From NCBI GenBank assembly GCA_965228695.1, contig CBDDIB010000002.1:1984001-2048000 (forward strand): DNA of 64,000 nt, written 5' to 3'. A program made the position numbers and the translations under genes. The DNA is from JAJFJD01 sp965228695 (GTDB taxonomy: Bacteria; Pseudomonadota; Alphaproteobacteria; UBA8366). This document shows, in pieces, positions 59,829-64,000 of the stretch. Below the pieces are notes generated by a model that did no database searches, had not been told where the DNA came from, and saw only the letters and a program-made list of their open reading frames with translations. Numbering within the stretch: position 1 is the stretch's first letter; every line of letters starts with the position of its first letter.

Positions 59829-62507
59829 ATGACGAAGTGGGTCTACGGCTTTGGGAACGGTGCCGCCGAAGGCAGCGCGGACATGCGCAACCTTCTGGGC
59901 GGCAAGGGCGCCAACCTCGCCGAGATGTCGAATCTCGGTCTGCCGGTTCCGCCCGGATTCAGCATCACGACCGAGGTCTGCACGCATTTTTATTCCAACG
60001 GCAGAGATTATCCCGCGTCGTTGAAATCCGATGTCACGGCCGCCGTAGCCGCGATCGAGGACCAAGTCGGCGCGAAGTTCGGCGATGCGGTCAATCCATT
60101 GCTCGTTTCTGTGCGGTCCGGCGCTCGGGTGTCCATGCCCGGCATGATGGATACCGTCCTGAATCTCGGTCTCAACGACCAAACCGTGGAAGGACTGGCG
60201 AAGCGGAGCAAGGATGCACGTTTCGCCTATGACAGCTACCGCCGTTTCATTCAGATGTACAGTGATGTGGTCCTGGGCGTCGATCACTACAATTTCGAGG
60301 ACCTGTTGGAATTGTTGAAGGAAGACCGCGGCGTTACCCTCGATACCGAATTAACCGCGGACGACCTTAAAACGCTCGTCGAGTCCTACAAGAAATGCGT
60401 CGCCGACGAACTCGACCGGCCCTTTCCGCAGGACCCGCAGGAGCAGCTTTGGGGCGCGATCGGCGCGGTTTTCGAAAGCTGGATGATTCCGCGCGCCGTT
60501 ACTTACCGGCGGCTGCACAACATTCCCGAGGATTGGGGCACGGCCGTCAACGTTCAGGCGATGGTCTTCGGCAATATGGGCCAGGATTGCGCCACGGGCG
60601 TCGCCTTCACGCGCGATCCGTCCACCGGGCAGAACCTGTTCTACGGCGAATATCTCGTCAATGCGCAGGGTGAGGACGTCGTAGCCGGAATCCGGACGCC
60701 GCAGCACCTGACGGTCGAAGGGCGCAAGGCAAACGGCTCCGACCTGCCGTCGATGGAAGAGGTAATGCCGGAAGTATTCGGCCAGCTCATGGATGTGCGT
60801 GAACGGCTCGAAGCGCACTATCACGATATGCAGGACATCGAGTTTACGGTCCAACAGGGCACGCTCTACATGTTGCAGACCCGTGCGGGGAAGCGGACCG
60901 CCGCAGCGGCGCTGAAGATAGCGGTCGATATGGTCGACGAGGGGCTGATCGACGAGCGCACGGCGGTAACGCGTATCGAACCGGCGTCGCTCGACCAATT
61001 GCTCCATCCGACGCTCGATCCCGATGCGGATAGAAAAGTCATTGCACGGGGACTGCCGGCATCGCCGGGTGCGGCCTCGGGCAAAGTCGTATTCAATGCG
61101 GATGATGCCGAGCGAAAATCCGGCGATGGCGAAAAGGTCATCCTGGTGCGGATCGAAACCAGCCCCGAAGACATCCACGGCATGCATGCGGCGCAGGGCA
61201 TCCTGACGACCCGGGGCGGCATGACCAGCCACGCGGCTGTCGTGGCGCGCGGCATGGGTCGGTCCTGCGTTGCGGGTGCCGGCGAGCTTCAGGTCGACTA
61301 TCGCAACAAGACGATGTTGGTCGGCAATGTCTCGATCGGCGAAGGGGATCAAATCACGATCGACGGCGGCACCGGCGAAGTCATGCTGGGTGTGGTTCCG
61401 ACGATTCAGCCGGAACTATCCGGTGATTTTGCCCGGGTCATGGAGTGGGCCGATTCGGCGCGGACGCTGGGCGTACGGACCAATGCGGACACGCCGGAAG
61501 AGTGCCGGCTGGCGCGCGAGTTCGGTGCCGGGGGTGTCGGGCTTTGCCGGACCGAGCATATGTTCTTCGAATCGGATCGTATCGTGGCGATGCGTCAAAT
61601 GATCGTCGGGGAAGACGAAGCGGCACGCCGGGCGGCGCTGGAAAAAATTCTGCCGATGCAGCGCGGCGACTTCGTGGAGATTTTCCGCATCATGAAGGGG
61701 CTTCCCGTGACGATCCGGCTTTTAGACCCGCCGCTGCACGAGTTTCTGCCGAAGGGCGAGAATGAGATGGCCGAAGTCGCCGACGCGGCTGGCATCAGCG
61801 TTGAGAAAGTTCGCCAACGGGCGCTGCAACTGGAAGAAGCCAACCCGATGCTGGGGCATCGCGGTTGCCGCCTCGCGCTGAGTTATCCGGAAATTCCGGA
61901 AATGCAGGCACGGGCGATGTTCGAGGCGGCGCTCGACGTACAGGCCGAGCTCGGGGAAACCGTCCAACTGGAAATCATGGTGCCGCTGATCGCGACCCGC
62001 AAGGAACTGGAAATCCTGAAGGCCGTTATCGACCGTGTTGCGGAAACCGTCGCGGCCGAAAAGGGCGCGACGCCCGATTATCTCGTTGGTACGATGATCG
62101 AGCTGCCGCGCGCCATTCTTCGGGCCGGCGAAATCGCCGAGGTTGCCGAGTTCTTTAGCTACGGCACCAATGATCTCACCCAGACCACGTTCGGCCTCAG
62201 CCGCGACGATTCCGCCAGTTTCATGCAGACCTATGAACGCCAGGGCATCTTCGAGCATGACCCGTTCGTCTCGATCGACGAAGATGGTGTCGGCGAGCTT
62301 GTGGAAATGGGTACCGAGCGCGGACGGGCCGTTCGCCCCGATATAAAACTCGGCATTTGTGGCGAGCATGGCGGTGATCCGGCATCTGTTCGGTTCTGTC
62401 ACAAGACGGGCCTCGACTATGTGTCTTGCTCGCCTTTCCGGATTCCCATTGCGCGGCTGGCGGCGGCGCAGGCGGCCATTCTGGGCGCTGGTTCAGGGTC
62501 TGAATAG
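59829..62507 (+). CDS. ppdK: Pyruvate, phosphate dikinase
   Basis: This 892-residue protein has the nucleotide-binding N-terminal domain (LLGGKGANLAEMSNLGLPVP), the phospho-His swivel motif GGMTSHAAVVARGMGRSCVA, and the PEP/pyruvate barrel with the catalytic Cys in GICGEHGGDPASV. It interconverts pyruvate, ATP and phosphate with PEP, AMP and pyrophosphate. It begins 8 bp after glyS and is likely in the same transcript. No regulatory PPDK kinase is in the window. Confidence 0.97.
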   Translation: MTKWVYGFGNGAAEGSADMRNLLGGKGANLAEMSNLGLPVPPGFSITTEVCTHFYSNGRDYPASLKSDVTAAVAAIEDQVGAKFGDAVNPLLVSVRSGARVSMPGMMDTVLNLGLNDQTVEGLAKRSKDARFAYDSYRRFIQMYSDVVLGVDHYNFEDLLELLKEDRGVTLDTELTADDLKTLVESYKKCVADELDRPFPQDPQEQLWGAIGAVFESWMIPRAVTYRRLHNIPEDWGTAVNVQAMVFGNMGQDCATGVAFTRDPSTGQNLFYGEYLVNAQGEDVVAGIRTPQHLTVEGRKANGSDLPSMEEVMPEVFGQLMDVRERLEAHYHDMQDIEFTVQQGTLYMLQTRAGKRTAAAALKIAVDMVDEGLIDERTAVTRIEPASLDQLLHPTLDPDADRKVIARGLPASPGAASGKVVFNADDAERKSGDGEKVILVRIETSPEDIHGMHAAQGILTTRGGMTSHAAVVARGMGRSCVAGAGELQVDYRNKTMLVGNVSIGEGDQITIDGGTGEVMLGVVPTIQPELSGDFARVMEWADSARTLGVRTNADTPEECRLAREFGAGGVGLCRTEHMFFESDRIVAMRQMIVGEDEAARRAALEKILPMQRGDFVEIFRIMKGLPVTIRLLDPPLHEFLPKGENEMAEVADAAGISVEKVRQRALQLEEANPMLGHRGCRLALSYPEIPEMQARAMFEAALDVQAELGETVQLEIMVPLIATRKELEILKAVIDRVAETVAAEKGATPDYLVGTMIELPRAILRAGEIAEVAEFFSYGTNDLTQTTFGLSRDDSASFMQTYERQGIFEHDPFVSIDEDGVGELVEMGTERGRAVRPDIKLGICGEHGGDPASVRFCHKTGLDYVSCSPFRIPIARLAAAQAAILGAGSGSE

Positions 62508-62711
62508 TATCGATTCGGGCGGAATTTGGCGCCTAATCGACCGAATCGGGCCGATACCGGCTCTCCATTCCTGTGATCGCGATCATTGTCGCAAAGGACC
62601 CGATTTGGTCCAATGGTGACTGTTGCGGCGAACCAGCAATAAGCTGAATTTATTATAGATTTTAGATAAATCGAGCGCCGCACCAGATTTCGATTAACCG
62701 GGAGTGGCGTT
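62508..62711. other. Intergenic gap between ppdK and response-regulator gene
   Basis: The 204-bp gap contains an 8-bp inverted repeat CGATTCGG (62511-62518) and CCGAATCG (62541-62548) with a 22-base spacer, possibly a weak terminator of the ppdK mRNA. An A/T-rich stretch near 62640-62680 probably holds the next promoter. Confidence 0.4.
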
Positions 62712-63710
62712 GTGGTCAAGTCGATACAGGAACAGCGTAACCGGGCCAATGTGAAGGTCCTGATGGCGGATGGGGCGCCTTACATCCGGCAAGCGTTCAG
62801 CAACGCGCTGACATCCGAGGGATATCGCGATATTCGCACCCTGAACCGGCTGTCGCTGCTGCGCGAAGTGCTTACGGCGACGGTGCCTGATTTGGTGATT
62901 CTGGATTCGGAAATGCCCGACGGGGATTCGATCGAGCTTGTTCGCGAGATTCGCAATGGTCAATTGGGCCGCAATCCCTTCGTTCCGATAATTCTAACGG
63001 TCTGGGACTCCGACGGCATCTCGATCGACGAGGCGGTCAATAGCGGGGTCGATCTCATCCTGGCGAAACCGTTGGCGCCGGCGCAGTTGTTTGCCCGCAT
63101 TAACGCCCTTGTGGTGGAGCGAAAGCCTTTTGTCGTGACCGCGGACTATATCGGTCCGGATCGCCGGGAGCGTATTTCGCCGCACGACGAAAACTCGTTC
63201 GAGGTGCCAAATACCCTGCGCGACAAGGTCGCCGGCAATCCGATCGATGAACAGGCCTTGTGTGCCGATATTGAATCGACGCTCAAGGATATCAATTCGA
63301 GCCGACTGCAACAGGGATCGCTCCAATTGGCCTGCCAAGTCGAAGTCCTGATCCAGGCGTTCTCTGCAGGCAAGGTCGGAAAGTCCACGCGGAACCATAT
63401 CGGACGCATCATTCGGAGCACGGAAGATATCGTCATGCGCGTCCAGAATACCGAGTTCGAGCAACTCAAGGGGCTCTGCGAATCGCTCATCAAGGTTGCG
63501 CGGGAGGTGTACCGCCGGCCGAAGAAGGCCGACCCGAAACAGGTCGATCTGATGCGTCCGTTATCTCAATCTATCCTGGTCAGCACCAACCCGGAGTTAA
63601 AGAGCCAATTGCCGGCCGGAGAGATTGAAGACATGGTCTCGAACTACGCGACACGCGTGCGCTCGCGCATTTCATCCGACCGGCCGGAGGAGAATGGGGC
63701 ATCGGCGTAG
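62712..63710 (+). CDS. Response regulator with unusual helical C-terminal domain
   Basis: This 332-residue protein has a receiver domain (about 12-135) with phospho-acceptor Asp65 (LVILDSEMPDG), Thr96 and Lys119 (LAKPLAP), but only one acidic residue (Asp20) where most receivers have two. A YIGPDRRERI segment (146-155) follows, then an all-helical region without a recognisable DNA-binding domain. The GTG start has GGGAGTGG upstream. No sensor kinase lies nearby. It is probably a signalling adaptor rather than a transcription factor (inference). Confidence 0.85.
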   Translation: MVKSIQEQRNRANVKVLMADGAPYIRQAFSNALTSEGYRDIRTLNRLSLLREVLTATVPDLVILDSEMPDGDSIELVREIRNGQLGRNPFVPIILTVWDSDGISIDEAVNSGVDLILAKPLAPAQLFARINALVVERKPFVVTADYIGPDRRERISPHDENSFEVPNTLRDKVAGNPIDEQALCADIESTLKDINSSRLQQGSLQLACQVEVLIQAFSAGKVGKSTRNHIGRIIRSTEDIVMRVQNTEFEQLKGLCESLIKVAREVYRRPKKADPKQVDLMRPLSQSILVSTNPELKSQLPAGEIEDMVSNYATRVRSRISSDRPEENGASA

Positions 63711-63735
63711 GTATCTTCCGAGCCGGGCGGCCACG

Positions 63736-64000
63736 CTAAGACGACGTGAGCACGTCGAAGACATCCCCTTCAGCGGCCACCCCTTCAACGTGATGACGGT
63801 GCCACAGCGCGTAGAACAACAGGGTCCAAGCTGCAAAGCCCGCGCGTTTGGAATTGGCGGAAAATAATTTCCTCACGGCATCGGGGCGTGCGATCTCCTC
63901 CACAGCGGGCTGGACCGCGACTATTTCCCCTAATCGCTGACCTTGCCGCTGGATCCACTCGCCGACAGGAACGGTAAATCCGCGCTTCTTCTCGAACGGT
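63736..64000 (-). CDS. asnB: Asparagine synthase (glutamine-hydrolysing), C-terminal end; cut by window
   Basis: The minus strand holds an open frame from the window edge to TAG at 63736-63738. The visible 88 residues include PFEKKRGFTVPVGEWIQRQG and end with AWTLLFYALWHRHHVEGVAA, which match the C-terminus of AsnB-type enzymes. The N-terminal glutaminase and most of the synthase domain lie outside the window. The paralog group (exopolysaccharide-linked asparagine synthase) is possible too. Confidence 0.85.
   Translation of the reverse strand, partial: PFEKKRGFTVPVGEWIQRQGQRLGEIVAVQPAVEEIARPDAVRKLFSANSKRAGFAAWTLLFYALWHRHHVEGVAAEGDVFDVLTSS

Noticed and set aside
1..64000. Insertion sequences, prophage, CRISPR arrays, rRNA or integration sites
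   Set aside because: No transposase, integrase, phage structural genes or regularly spaced repeats were seen. The single tRNA has its own promoter and terminator and no integrase next to it.

Overview
This 64 kb window looks like the chromosome of a heterotrophic alphaproteobacterium, probably a free-living Rhodospirillales-type organism (inference). Pointers are the high-GC codon use, the STAS-fused Mla-type transporter, a DUF2336 protein, separate glycyl-tRNA synthetase subunits beside pyruvate phosphate dikinase, two TRAP transporters, and many FCD/GntR-regulated carboxylate and amide catabolic genes. Both ends cut genes: a thiamine-diphosphate enzyme on the left and an asparagine synthetase on the right. 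I see no insertion sequence, prophage, CRISPR array or rRNA. One tRNA gene (Pro, CGG) is present.

Layout. 1-5 kb (+): ThDP enzyme, VOC protein, a cyclic-nucleotide-binding/EAL phosphodiesterase and an amidase. 5-10 kb: an FAD/Fe-S oxidoreductase with its GntR/FCD regulator (-), divergent from a serine-glyoxylate-type aminotransferase (+), with an AT-rich gap holding a 12-bp palindrome. 10-15 kb (-): a tetR-hydrolase-LplT/PlsC/Aas operon that looks like phospholipid remodelling. 15-17 kb: an exported isoaspartyl methyltransferase, a small protein and a FAH-family enzyme. 17-23 kb (-): a carboxylate cluster (UxaA/SuyAB-like pair, TctC-type binding protein, D-tartrate-dehydratase-like enzyme, Ldh2 dehydrogenase). 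It starts at a perfect 16-bp palindrome shared with a divergent GntR/UTRA regulator. 23-26 kb: D-aminoacylase family, creatininase family, apt. 26-31 kb (+): an Mla-like lipid ABC system (STAS-MlaE, MlaF, MlaD, lipoprotein) running with a 4-bp overlap into a class III aminotransferase. 31-37 kb (+): a TAXI-TRAP transporter with a universal stress protein, then a SUMF1-domain protein and a His-rich protein. 37-41 kb: rhodanese, DUF2336, 2-hydroxyacid dehydrogenase. 41-47 kb: a DctPQM TRAP transporter followed by an amidase, a small membrane protein and a convergent amidase. 47-53.5 kb: tRNA-Pro, then dpaL-hyuB-hyuA-DUF1445. 53.5-64 kb: housekeeping genes (polyprenyl diphosphate synthase, a DUF2007-methyltransferase fusion, S49 peptidase, PP0621-like protein, glyQ, glyS, ppdK), an atypical response regulator and the asnB end.

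Together the genes describe a scavenger of small carboxylates, amides, cyclic amides and D-amino-acid derivatives. The most interesting loci are the palindrome-controlled sulfolactate/tartrate-like cluster, the dpaL-hydantoinase/oxoprolinase-D-glutamate-cyclase operon, and the TetR-lipase-acyltransferase operon. All functional assignments come from reading sequence motifs by eye; no database search was run.
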